Positions 1 through 6,544 of a DNA stretch of 64,000 nt are shown here, one piece after another. Every line of letters starts with the position of its first letter. Position 1 is the stretch's first letter. Both the position numbers and the translations under genes were made by a program. The DNA comes from Burkholderia sp. 4M9327F10. GTDB taxonomy: Bacteria; Pseudomonadota; Gammaproteobacteria; Burkholderiales; Burkholderiaceae. Where the stretch lies: the NCBI RefSeq assembly GCF_005503145.1, contig NZ_SCNV01000007.1, positions 175,781 through 239,780 of the forward strand, written 5' to 3'. Under the pieces are notes generated by a model that saw only the letters and a program-made list of their open reading frames with translations, was not told the DNA's origin and ran no database searches.

Positions 1-145
1 TCACACCCATCAGGCCGACCTTGCCGCCGCCATAAACCAGCGCGAGGCCAGCGTCGACCAGAGCACGGCCGAAGCCGCGCGCGGCTTCGGCGTAGAGCGG
101 TTTGGCTCCGTCGGAGGAGCCGCAGTACACACACACCGACTTCAT
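1..145 (-). CDS. LOG family (TIGR00730) protein, partial
   Basis: Only the first 48 codons are in the window; the rest lies to the left. The N terminus [16 protein letters not shown] followed by a glycine-rich [11 protein letters not shown] loop is typical of the Rossmann-fold LOG family (cytokinin riboside monophosphate phosphoribohydrolases and lysine-decarboxylase-like proteins). The ATG lies two bases past the TetR gene's stop codon, so the two are probably co-transcribed. The family hydrolyses nucleoside 5'-monophosphates to a base and ribose 5-phosphate; the catalytic region is not visible here. Confidence 0.85.
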   Translation of the reverse strand, partial: MKSVCVYCGSSDGAKPLYAEAARGFGRALVDAGLALVYGGGKVGLMGV

Positions 146-147
146 CT

Positions 148-873
148 TCAGACGTCCTTCGGTTCGTTGCGAGGCGCGGCGCCTTCCTTGGGCGGCAGGT
201 AGTCGTAGAACTCGCGCTTGGGCAGCTTGCCTGAAATGAGGTCGTCGAAGATCTGCCGCGAGCGGCCGCGCAGGTACGGCGCCATTAGCGAAACGATCTG
301 CACGCTGACCTGGTGCAGTTCGGCGCGGATGGCTTCCTGTTCGTTGTACTTGCGCGGATTCATCACAAACTGGTACGACAGCCAGTACGTGCCGATCACG
401 CCGACGTTGGTTGCAATCACATGCAGCTCGTCGGGCGTCGCCACCATTTCGCCGTCCGCGACCAGCTGGTCGCAGAACTGGCTGGCAAAGCGCACCTTGT
501 GGCTGATGATCTGCTTGAAGTGCGTCTCCAGCGTGCGGTTACGCGCCAGCAGATCGTTCAGGTCGCGGTACAGGAAGCGGTAGCGCCACGTGAAATCGAC
601 CATGTACTGCAAGTAGGACCACATCTCATCGATCGTCGCGCGGTGATCGTCGGGAAAGCGCAGACGCTTTTCGATCTCCTGCTCGAACTGGCTGAAGATG
701 CTGTTGATGATGTCGTCTTTGTTGCGGAAGTGGTAGTACAGATTGCCCGGACTGATTTCCATTTCCTCGGCGATCGTCGTGGTGGTGACGTTCGGCTCGC
801 CGATTTCGTTGAAAAGCTTCAACGACAGTTCGAGAATCCGTTCGCGGGTGCGGCGGGGAGGTTTGGCTTCCAT
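148..873 (-). CDS. TetR/AcrR family transcriptional regulator
   Basis: 241 aa from the chosen ATG ([14 protein letters not shown]). The reading frame stays open 17 codons further upstream to 924, but that extension is Pro/Ala-rich and unlike the family. The N-terminal helix-turn-helix is clear at about residues 15-55 ([23 protein letters not shown]). The C-terminal ligand domain is helical and aromatic-rich ([10 protein letters not shown]), like TetR proteins that sense hydrophobic ligands. It overlaps nothing and is followed within 2 bp by the LOG gene. The target is unknown; autoregulation or control of the neighbouring lipid genes would be inference only. Confidence 0.9.
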   Translation of the reverse strand: MEAKPPRRTRERILELSLKLFNEIGEPNVTTTTIAEEMEISPGNLYYHFRNKDDIINSIFSQFEQEIEKRLRFPDDHRATIDEMWSYLQYMVDFTWRYRFLYRDLNDLLARNRTLETHFKQIISHKVRFASQFCDQLVADGEMVATPDELHVIATNVGVIGTYWLSYQFVMNPRKYNEQEAIRAELHQVSVQIVSLMAPYLRGRSRQIFDDLISGKLPKREFYDYLPPKEGAAPRNEPKDV

Positions 874-951
874 GTCGTCCGGCCCTGATAGCGCCGGGGT
901 TGGCCGTGCGGCTGCACGGTCCACCCTGACGCGGTTGGTATGTGAGTGTAT

Positions 952-972
952 CGACCGATTATAAACCGACCG
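952..972 (-). promoter_or_regulatory. Candidate TetR gene promoter and operator
   Basis: On the minus strand a consensus TATAAT -10 box lies at 963-958. It is flanked by two direct CGGTCG copies 15 bp apart (plus strand CGACCG at 952-957 and 967-972). Repeats around a -10 box suit an autoregulatory TetR site. The -35 is poor, so this is tentative. Confidence 0.4.
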
Positions 973-1015
973 TTCTCATACCAAAGCCCAAGTCAGGGTT
1001 TTCACGCCGCCGGCG

Positions 1016-1684
1016 CTACAGCCACGCCTTGATCCAATGCACCACAAGAGGGCCGACAATCAGCGCCCACGTCATCACGCACATGCCCAGCGCCACCATC
1101 ACGGCTGCGCTGCCGAGATCCTTGGCACGCCTCGACAGTTCGTGCCGCTCGAGCGAGATGCGGTCAATGGCCGCTTCGACGCTTGAATTTAACAATTCGA
1201 CGATCAGCACCAGCAGCACCGAGCCCAGCAGCAGCACACGCCCGGCCGGATCGACCGGCACGATCAGGCCGCACGGCACAAGGATGGCCGCGAGCGTCAG
1301 CTCCTGACGGAACGCGCTTTCTTCGCGGATCGCGACCTGAAAACCCGCCAGCGAGTTTTTCATCGCGTGCCATGCGCGCGTGACACCGCGATTGCCCTTA
1401 TAGGGATTGAACGGCAGCGGTGCGAGGGGATCGTCGGGGCCTAGCGGCTCGTGGGCGTCGGCGTGATGGGCCGAGTCCGCGTGGCTGTCAGCCGCGGCCG
1501 AGCCCGCTTGCGTGTCGTGCGGCAGCGGCCGGGCCCGCAGCAGGTTGTCGGCCGTGCCGTCCGCCGCGGGCGGCGCGCTGTGCTCGTGCACGTCGTCGAA
1601 CGGCTCGATGCCGGTCGCTTCTGTGTCAACGGAACGCAGCGCGCGATGCGGCGTGCGCCGGACGCTGGAGGCTCTTGCTCGCAT
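1016..1684 (-). CDS. dgkA: Diacylglycerol kinase, DgkA family
   Basis: The C-terminal ~120 residues are a standard prokaryotic diacylglycerol kinase: MKNSLAGFQVAIREESAFRQ, two hydrophobic helices, the conserved ELLNSSVEAAID active-site helix, and a third TM segment. It phosphorylates diacylglycerol to phosphatidic acid at the inner membrane. With the start at 1684, 20 nt after the glycosyltransferase stop, the protein is 222 aa. It therefore carries ~100 extra N-terminal residues, rich in Asp/His/Ala, compared with the usual ~120-130 aa. No clear ribosome binding site supports this start, and a start near 1364 (MKNSLAGF) would give the core alone. It is the last gene of the plcP-GT-dgkA run and could recycle the DAG that run produces. 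Confidence 0.85.
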   Translation of the reverse strand: MRARASSVRRTPHRALRSVDTEATGIEPFDDVHEHSAPPAADGTADNLLRARPLPHDTQAGSAAADSHADSAHHADAHEPLGPDDPLAPLPFNPYKGNRGVTRAWHAMKNSLAGFQVAIREESAFRQELTLAAILVPCGLIVPVDPAGRVLLLGSVLLVLIVELLNSSVEAAIDRISLERHELSRRAKDLGSAAVMVALGMCVMTWALIVGPLVVHWIKAWL

Positions 1685-1704
1685 GGGCGGCTTGGCGGGG
1701 CGGG

Positions 1705-2736
1705 TTACGCGGCCGCGCTCTCCTCGCTGAACGAGGGCCGCGGCAACGGCTTCAGATGGTTGGCAAACTGCTCGGAGGCGGCCTTCCACGAGAAGCGCTC
1801 GGCCCATGCACGTGCATGATTGCGGTCGATCTTCAGCGCTTCGAGGCAGGCTTCGCGCAGGTCTTCATGCATCGCGCCAGCGCCACCGTCGCCCAGCACG
1901 TCGATCGGACCGGTGACCGGGTAGGCCGCGACCGGCGTGCCGCAGGCAAGCGCTTCGAGCAGCACGAGGCCAAAAGTATCGGTGCGGCTCGGGAACACGA
2001 ACACGTCAGCGGCAGCATACACCTTGGCGAGTTCGGCCTGGGTCAGCACGCCAAGATAGTTCGCCTGCGGATAGCGCGACTTCAGCTCGGCAAGCGCCGG
2101 GCCTTCGCCGGCCACCCATTTGGAACCGGGCAAATCGAGCTTGAGGAACGCCTCGACGTTCTTTTCCACCGCCACGCGGCCGACGTACAGGAAGATCGGC
2201 CGTGCCGTGTTGAGTACCTTGGAGTCCATCTGGTGGAAGATGTCCAGGTCGACACCGCGCGTCCACAGCACTACGTTCGTGAAGCCGAACTTCTCGAGGT
2301 CGGCCTTGACGACCGGCGTCGGCGCCATCACAGCCAGCGATGCCTTGTGGAACCAGTGCAGAAACTTGTAGGTGGCGGCCAGCGGAATGCCGAAACGCGC
2401 CTGCACATACTCAGGAAAGCGCGTGTGATACGCCGTCGTGAACGGCAGCTTGTGCTTGATCGCATAGGCGCGCGCGGCCATGCCGAGCGGGCCTTCGGTG
2501 GCGATGTGCAGCGCATCCGGTGCGAACGCGTCGATGCGCTCGTGCAGCTTGCGCTTCGGGAACAGCGAGAGGCGGATTTCAGGGTAGGTCGGGCAGGGGA
2601 TCGTCTTGAATTCGAGCGGCGTCAACAGGTCGACGCGGTGGCCAAGCGCGGTGAGCTCGCGGGTCGTGTTCTTCAGCGTGCGTACCACGCCGTTGACCTG
2701 CGGCTCCCATGCATCGGTGACGATCATGATCTTCAT
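1705..2736 (-). CDS. GT4 family glycosyltransferase (Agt-like, putative diacylglycerol glycosyltransferase)
   Basis: 343 aa with a GT-B fold. The N-terminal acceptor domain begins MKIMIVTDAWEPQVNGVVRT. The donor domain has VGRVAVEKN (185-193) and the nucleotide-sugar signature FPSRTDTFGLVLLEALACG (about 248-266). There is no signal peptide, which suits a peripheral cytosolic enzyme. Related GT4 enzymes glycosylate diacylglycerol (the Agt type) or mannosylate lipids. It sits between a PlcP-type phosphoesterase gene (77 nt upstream) and a diacylglycerol kinase gene (20 nt downstream), which favours DAG as acceptor. That is an inference from context; the sugar donor cannot be read from the sequence. 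Confidence 0.85.
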   Translation of the reverse strand: MKIMIVTDAWEPQVNGVVRTLKNTTRELTALGHRVDLLTPLEFKTIPCPTYPEIRLSLFPKRKLHERIDAFAPDALHIATEGPLGMAARAYAIKHKLPFTTAYHTRFPEYVQARFGIPLAATYKFLHWFHKASLAVMAPTPVVKADLEKFGFTNVVLWTRGVDLDIFHQMDSKVLNTARPIFLYVGRVAVEKNVEAFLKLDLPGSKWVAGEGPALAELKSRYPQANYLGVLTQAELAKVYAAADVFVFPSRTDTFGLVLLEALACGTPVAAYPVTGPIDVLGDGGAGAMHEDLREACLEALKIDRNHARAWAERFSWKAASEQFANHLKPLPRPSFSEESAAA

Positions 2737-2813
2737 CGGTTTTGGCCCAATAGAAGTTAAAAGGGATTACACGGGAATGCGCGGCGGCCAGCCATTGCAT
2801 CCAGGCATGCTCA

Positions 2814-3758
2814 CTACGCGGTCGCCTTGGCCTTTTGCGCGCTCACTTCGGGCGCGCGCATCACGGTCCAGTAGATCACCTTGAGTTCGCCTTCGAAGGT
2901 TTCGACGAGCGCCGACAGGCTTTCGACCCAGTCGCCGTCGTTGCAATACAGCACGCCGTCGATGTCGCGAATCTCGGCCTTGTGGATATGACCGCAGACC
3001 ACGCCGTCGCAGCCGCGGCGGCGCGCTTCGTCGGTCATCACGCGTTCGAAGGAGGAGATGAAGTTCACCGCGTTCTTTACCTGATGCTTCAGGTACTGCG
3101 ACAGCGACCAGTACTGGAAGCCGAAGCGGCTGCGGATGCGGTTGAACCAGCGGTTCAGCACGAGGATCAGCGTATAGAGCGTGTCGCCGAGATAGGCGAG
3201 CCACTTGGCGTGCTGGATCACGCCGTCGAACAGGTCGCCGTGCACGATCCACAGGCGCTTGCCGGCCAGCGTGGTGTGGAACGCCTCGCCGCGCACGTGG
3301 ATGTCGCCGAAGGCGAGATCGCAGAACTGGCGCGCTGCTTCGTCGTGGTTGCCCGGGATATAGACGACCTGGGTGCCTTTGCGCGCTTTACGCAGGATTT
3401 TCTGCACCACGTCGTTGTGCGCCTGCGGCCAGTACCAGCCTTTTTTCAACTGCCAGCCGTCGATGATGTCGCCGACCAGGTACAGATATTCAGAATCGTT
3501 GTGACGCAGGAAATCGAGCAGATACGGCGCCTGACAGCCGCTCGAACCCAGATGGATGTCGGACAGCCAGATCGTGCGGTAGCGGTGCGGGTCCGCATGA
3601 TCGTCGTCGTGACGGCTGGGTTTCGGGTCTGAGGAGACGGGCGGCAGGGGGAGCGGCATTCCGGTGCCGAAGGAACCGGAGTCTGGCCGGAAAGCGACGG
3701 GGTCGACGCTCGGGCCAGTCTGGCGGAACAAGGAAGTCGCGGACGTGTTGGGGTCCAT
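2814..3758 (-). CDS. PlcP-like metallophosphoesterase (annotated in many genomes as UDP-2,3-diacylglucosamine diphosphatase)
   Basis: 314 aa calcineurin-like phosphoesterase with all metal motifs: SDIHLG (66-71), VGDIIDGW (95-102), GNHDE (136-140), HGDLFD (173-178) and GHIHKA (256-261). The middle part (GWYWPQAHNDVVQKILRKARKGT, then WSLSQYLKHQVKNAVNFI) resembles my recollection of rhizobial PlcP, the phospholipase C-like enzyme that turns phosphatidylcholine or phosphatidylethanolamine into diacylglycerol under phosphate starvation, more than LpxH. The first ~58 residues are a low-complexity extension, so an internal start such as Met34 is possible. A candidate Pho box lies 45 bp upstream. 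It is the first gene of a run with a glycosyltransferase and DgkA. Confidence 0.75.
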   Translation of the reverse strand: MDPNTSATSLFRQTGPSVDPVAFRPDSGSFGTGMPLPLPPVSSDPKPSRHDDDHADPHRYRTIWLSDIHLGSSGCQAPYLLDFLRHNDSEYLYLVGDIIDGWQLKKGWYWPQAHNDVVQKILRKARKGTQVVYIPGNHDEAARQFCDLAFGDIHVRGEAFHTTLAGKRLWIVHGDLFDGVIQHAKWLAYLGDTLYTLILVLNRWFNRIRSRFGFQYWSLSQYLKHQVKNAVNFISSFERVMTDEARRRGCDGVVCGHIHKAEIRDIDGVLYCNDGDWVESLSALVETFEGELKVIYWTVMRAPEVSAQKAKATA

Positions 3759-3802
3759 GGCTCACGCGTCGAGTTGCAGTGCCCGTATTGCGCCATCCGC
3801 AC

Positions 3803-3820
3803 ATGACTATGCCGTGACAG
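3803..3820 (-). promoter_or_regulatory. Candidate PhoB binding site (Pho box)
   Basis: Read on the minus strand the site is CTGTCAC-GGCA-TAGTCAT: two 7-bp half-sites separated by 4 bp. It matches the PhoB consensus CTGTCAT-N4-CTGTCAT at 11 of 14 positions. It lies 45 bp upstream of the plcP-like start codon, where a Pho box would replace the -35. The downstream -10 is weak. Confidence 0.55.
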
Positions 3821-3836
3821 TCACGAGAAGTTCTTA

Positions 3837-4376
3837 TTACGCGGAAGGGGAGCTGACAGCGACGATGCGGGTGCCGGCGAGCCGGTCGTGCAGGAACTGG
3901 CGGCTCGCGCCCAGGCGCCCCGTGGCGGCCCACAGCATGAACCAGATGCCGGCCAGCGCGAGCGTGTGCGGCAGCGACAGGCCGAGCAGGGGGTGCAGCG
4001 CCAGCGGCGGCAGGAACCACAGCCACGCCAGCAGATAGCGCGCGATGGCCCGCGGCGCGGAGAGCGGCGAGCCGTCTGCGGCGACCACCCGCAGCCGCCA
4101 GGTTTTCATCGGCAGGGTCTGGCCGCTGTGGGTCCAAAACCACACAAAGTACAAACCGACCACGAAACCGATCCACGCGGCCAGCAGGTTGTGATGCGTG
4201 AGGCCGTTGCGTTGCTGCGTGAGCGTGCTGAACAGATAGCCGGCGAGGAATACCACGCCGAACAGGATCACGGCTTCGTAAAGCATCGTCGCGAGCCGGC
4301 GGCGCAGCGAAGGCGTCGCAAGCGGCGCGGGAACTGACGGTGTGGGCGTGGCAGGCAGGGTGGACGGAGCAGGCAC
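3837..4376 (-). CDS. RDD family membrane protein
   Basis: About 180 aa from a GTG at 4376; an ATG at 4287 (MLYEAVILFG) would give 150 aa. The frame is open much further upstream, but that overlaps the DUF3106 gene and is non-coding in character. Several hydrophobic segments (AVILFGVVFLAGYLF, AWIGFVVGLYFVWFW, LAWLWFLPPLALHPL) and the RLR/RFLHDRLAGTRIV ending are typical of RDD proteins. Members act as membrane accessory or transport proteins; no substrate can be inferred. It is the last gene of the run sigma-DUF3619-DUF3106-RDD. Confidence 0.8.
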   Translation of the reverse strand: MPAPSTLPATPTPSVPAPLATPSLRRRLATMLYEAVILFGVVFLAGYLFSTLTQQRNGLTHHNLLAAWIGFVVGLYFVWFWTHSGQTLPMKTWRLRVVAADGSPLSAPRAIARYLLAWLWFLPPLALHPLLGLSLPHTLALAGIWFMLWAATGRLGASRQFLHDRLAGTRIVAVSSPSA

Positions 4377-4429
4377 GGTGTTGGGCGCTAAGGGCACGAT
4401 GGGAGGACGGCGGGCCGGGCGCGCCGTGC

Positions 4430-5182
4430 TTACGAACCGTTGTAGAGCGATGGGGCCTCGCGCGGCGAGACCGGCACGGGCGTGGCGGGGGCAAAGCTGC
4501 CGGCGGCGGGAATCGCCGGTCCAACCGGCAAGGCCGCGCCGGTGCCCGCCGCACTCGCTGTGGCGACGACACCGCTTGCCGTATGCTCGCGCTCGTTGAC
4601 AAGGCGCTCGATGTCCTTCAGCTCGCTTTTTCCCGACGGCGGCGCGCTGACCACGGTGGGCCGGCGCTTGCGCTCGGTTGCGGCGAGCCGCTCTTTCTGT
4701 TCGGGTGTCAGTTGCTGATAGGCCTTCCAGGCCTTCTCGCGGGCTTCGCGCGGCAGTTCCTTCGAGACCTGATAGTTTTCGCGCGCGACGCGGCGTTGAT
4801 CCGGCGTCAGGCGGACCCATTCAGTCATCCGCTCGTGCAGGCCCTTTTGCTGTTCAGGCGTCAGCTTCGAGTAACGCGAGGCGATCTTGATCCATTTGCG
4901 CTTACGTTCGTCGCTGAACGTGTCCCACTCGGTGGCGAATGGAGCGAGCGCGACGCGCTCGGCGTCGGTGAGCCGCGCCCAGGACAGCGGACTCGTGCTG
5001 GGCAGGCCCGGCAGGTCGACGCCCAAGGCCGGCGCGACGGCCTTGGCAGGCACGCCGCCGGCATTGCTCGGTGGCGCGACGCTCGAGGCGCTCGGGTAGA
5101 AGCGCGGATAGGTTGCGGCAAAGGACACCAGGGCCGCGATTGCGCACCCGAAAACAACGGCGAGGCCGCGCTTGTAGCTCAC
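4430..5182 (-). CDS. DUF3106 domain protein, exported or membrane-anchored, with an 18-residue LTPEQ-type repeat
   Basis: 250 aa. A single hydrophobic segment (residues 6-24) acts as signal peptide or anchor and is followed by a Pro/Ala linker. The helical domain holds motifs LTDAER (71), FSDERK (89), LTPEQQ (107), LTPDQR (125), LPREAR (143) and LTPEQK (158), mostly spaced exactly 18 residues apart. LTxxQ motifs are a hallmark of the periplasmic stress proteins Spy and CpxP. The gene lies 16 nt after the DUF3619 gene and before the RDD gene. A periplasmic stress or sensing role is inference. Confidence 0.85.
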   Translation of the reverse strand: MSYKRGLAVVFGCAIAALVSFAATYPRFYPSASSVAPPSNAGGVPAKAVAPALGVDLPGLPSTSPLSWARLTDAERVALAPFATEWDTFSDERKRKWIKIASRYSKLTPEQQKGLHERMTEWVRLTPDQRRVARENYQVSKELPREAREKAWKAYQQLTPEQKERLAATERKRRPTVVSAPPSGKSELKDIERLVNEREHTASGVVATASAAGTGAALPVGPAIPAAGSFAPATPVPVSPREAPSLYNGS

Positions 5183-5198
5183 CCGAAGAGTCTCCCGA

Positions 5199-5633
5199 TC
5201 AGTGCGCGCGCGACAGATACGCGTTGAAGCCGTGATCGAGATAGGCGTTGAGCGGCAGGTTGTCGCTCAGCATGGCCGCATCAATGTCGGCGAGTTCAGC
5301 GGTGCGTTGCTGGTCTTCCCAGTAGGCGATTGCCACCAGGCTCACAACCAGTGCGGCCAGCGGCCAGGCGAGCGCAAAGCGGCGCAGCGGCGAACGGCGG
5401 CGCAGCGGGACTTCGGCTTGCGGCGTGCCGGACAGCATACCGGCCGCACCGGCAAAGGCGTGCACGAACACCGGCGCGGCAACCGGCTCGGGCTTCTTGC
5501 GGGCGAGCGCGGCGCGGCGCGCCACAGCGAGCCGGTCGACGGCGGCGGGGGAAATGCTGGCGGCGTTTTCATCGAGCGCGCGGCGGATCTGCGTTGCAAA
5601 CTCGAGTTCTTTAGTATCGAGAGAGGAGCTCAT
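5199..5633 (-). CDS. DUF3619 single-pass membrane protein, possible anti-sigma factor
   Basis: 144 aa. The N-terminal cytosolic part (about 85 aa, MSSSLDTKELEFATQIRRAL) precedes one TM helix (86-105, FALAWPLAALVVSLVAIAYW) and a ~39-aa C-terminal tail. Its ATG overlaps the stop of the sigma-factor gene by 4 bp (ATGA), so translation is probably coupled. This topology and gene order are those of sigma/anti-sigma pairs. However, it has no cysteine and so no zinc anti-sigma motif. The anti-sigma role is inferred. Confidence 0.8.
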   Translation of the reverse strand: MSSSLDTKELEFATQIRRALDENAASISPAAVDRLAVARRAALARKKPEPVAAPVFVHAFAGAAGMLSGTPQAEVPLRRRSPLRRFALAWPLAALVVSLVAIAYWEDQQRTAELADIDAAMLSDNLPLNAYLDHGFNAYLSRAH

Positions 5634-6193
5634 AGCGTAATTCCTTTGGCCTTGAGCGCTTGTGCCAGCGTATGGGTAGCCCGCGAGCAGTGTGTCTTTA
5701 CACTGCCTTCGGAACAGCCCATCGCAGCAGCAGTCTCGGCGACATCCATATCTTCCCAATAACGCATGAGAAACGCCTCCCGTTGACGTGCCGGTAATTT
5801 TTGGATCTCGTCGTCAATCAACTGTAAGACTTGTTCGCGCTCCAGCCTCTGCTCGCTACTCTCGGCGCCTGCCGAGCCTTCTTGTGCTTCGAATGTCTCC
5901 AGAGGGTCGAATTCGTCATCCTCGGAGTTGCCGAGCGACGAGAACAGGCTAACCCAAGTATTGCGCACTTTCTGCCGACGAAAAAAGTCGTGCATCGCAT
6001 TCTGCAGAATACGCTGAAACAGCAGCGGAAGTTCGGCTGCTGGGCGGTCGCCATATTTTTCGGCGAGCTTGATCATCGCGTCTTGCACGATGTCGAGCGA
6101 GGCGTCGTCGTCCCGCACGGCGTAGACCGTCTGCTTGAACGCGCGCCTTTCGACGCCCGCCAGAAAATCGGCGAGTTCCTTGTCTGATGCCAT
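5630..6193 (-). CDS. ECF-type RNA polymerase sigma factor
   Basis: 187 aa from MASDKELADFL; the frame is open 24 codons further, but the extension lacks family similarity. Region 2 is visible (SLDIVQDAMIKLAEKYGDRP, then FQRILQNAMHDFFRRQKVRNTW). Region 4 holds the HTH (LPARQREAFLMRYWEDMDVAETAAAMGCSEGSVKTHCSRATHTL). A long acidic linker between regions 2 and 4 is typical of this betaproteobacterial group. It heads a tight run with DUF3619, DUF3106 and RDD, which are probably its regulator and targets. Confidence 0.92.
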   Translation of the reverse strand: MASDKELADFLAGVERRAFKQTVYAVRDDDASLDIVQDAMIKLAEKYGDRPAAELPLLFQRILQNAMHDFFRRQKVRNTWVSLFSSLGNSEDDEFDPLETFEAQEGSAGAESSEQRLEREQVLQLIDDEIQKLPARQREAFLMRYWEDMDVAETAAAMGCSEGSVKTHCSRATHTLAQALKAKGITL

Positions 6194-6544
6194 CCGTTGG
6201 GGGTCGGCGCAGCGAGCGTGCGCGTAATCGATCGAAATTGTCGTAAAACTGGCGGATGCTAACAAACTTTCGCCCTGCTGGGGGAAAACGCGCAGCCGTA
6301 TCGGCCCTTATGGCAATTTTTCGACGGTTTCCGTGGCGTGGGCACAGGCGTCGCGGAAATATTTTCTTGACCATCCTGCCGTCAGAAGATATCTTCGACG
6401 GTTCGCAACATAAGTGACTTGTCTCATTTGAGGTGTGGCCCAAGAAGCTCACCTGTCAAAGTGGACGCGCCGCTTGAACCCGAGCCACAAGCCCGGCAGA
6501 GAGCACCCGATCAAATTTTTGCCGAAATTTCGAAAGGTGAATGA
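6194..6544. other. Divergent intergenic region, sigma factor gene / ilvB
   Basis: 351 bp with no supported coding sequence. It contains the ilv promoter (6367-6395) and a ~145-nt untranslated ilvB leader. No leucine-, valine- or isoleucine-rich leader peptide with an ATG start is visible, unlike the leuA leader. Confidence 0.6.
6367..6395 (+). promoter_or_regulatory. Candidate sigma70 promoter of ilvBHC
   Basis: TTGACC (6367-6372), a 17-bp spacer, and TATCTT (6390-6395). A perfect 12-bp palindrome, GAAGATATCTTC (6385-6396), overlaps the -10 and could be an operator. Confidence 0.6.

Noticed and set aside
2814..3758. Assignment of the phosphoesterase as LpxH of lipid A synthesis
   Set aside because: Sequence between the metal motifs and the operon context fit PlcP better; not excluded without phylogeny.
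6413..6430. GTG-initiated mini-ORF (five codons) in the ilvB leader containing Leu and Ile codons
   Set aside because: Too short, no ribosome binding site, no nearby alternative hairpins.
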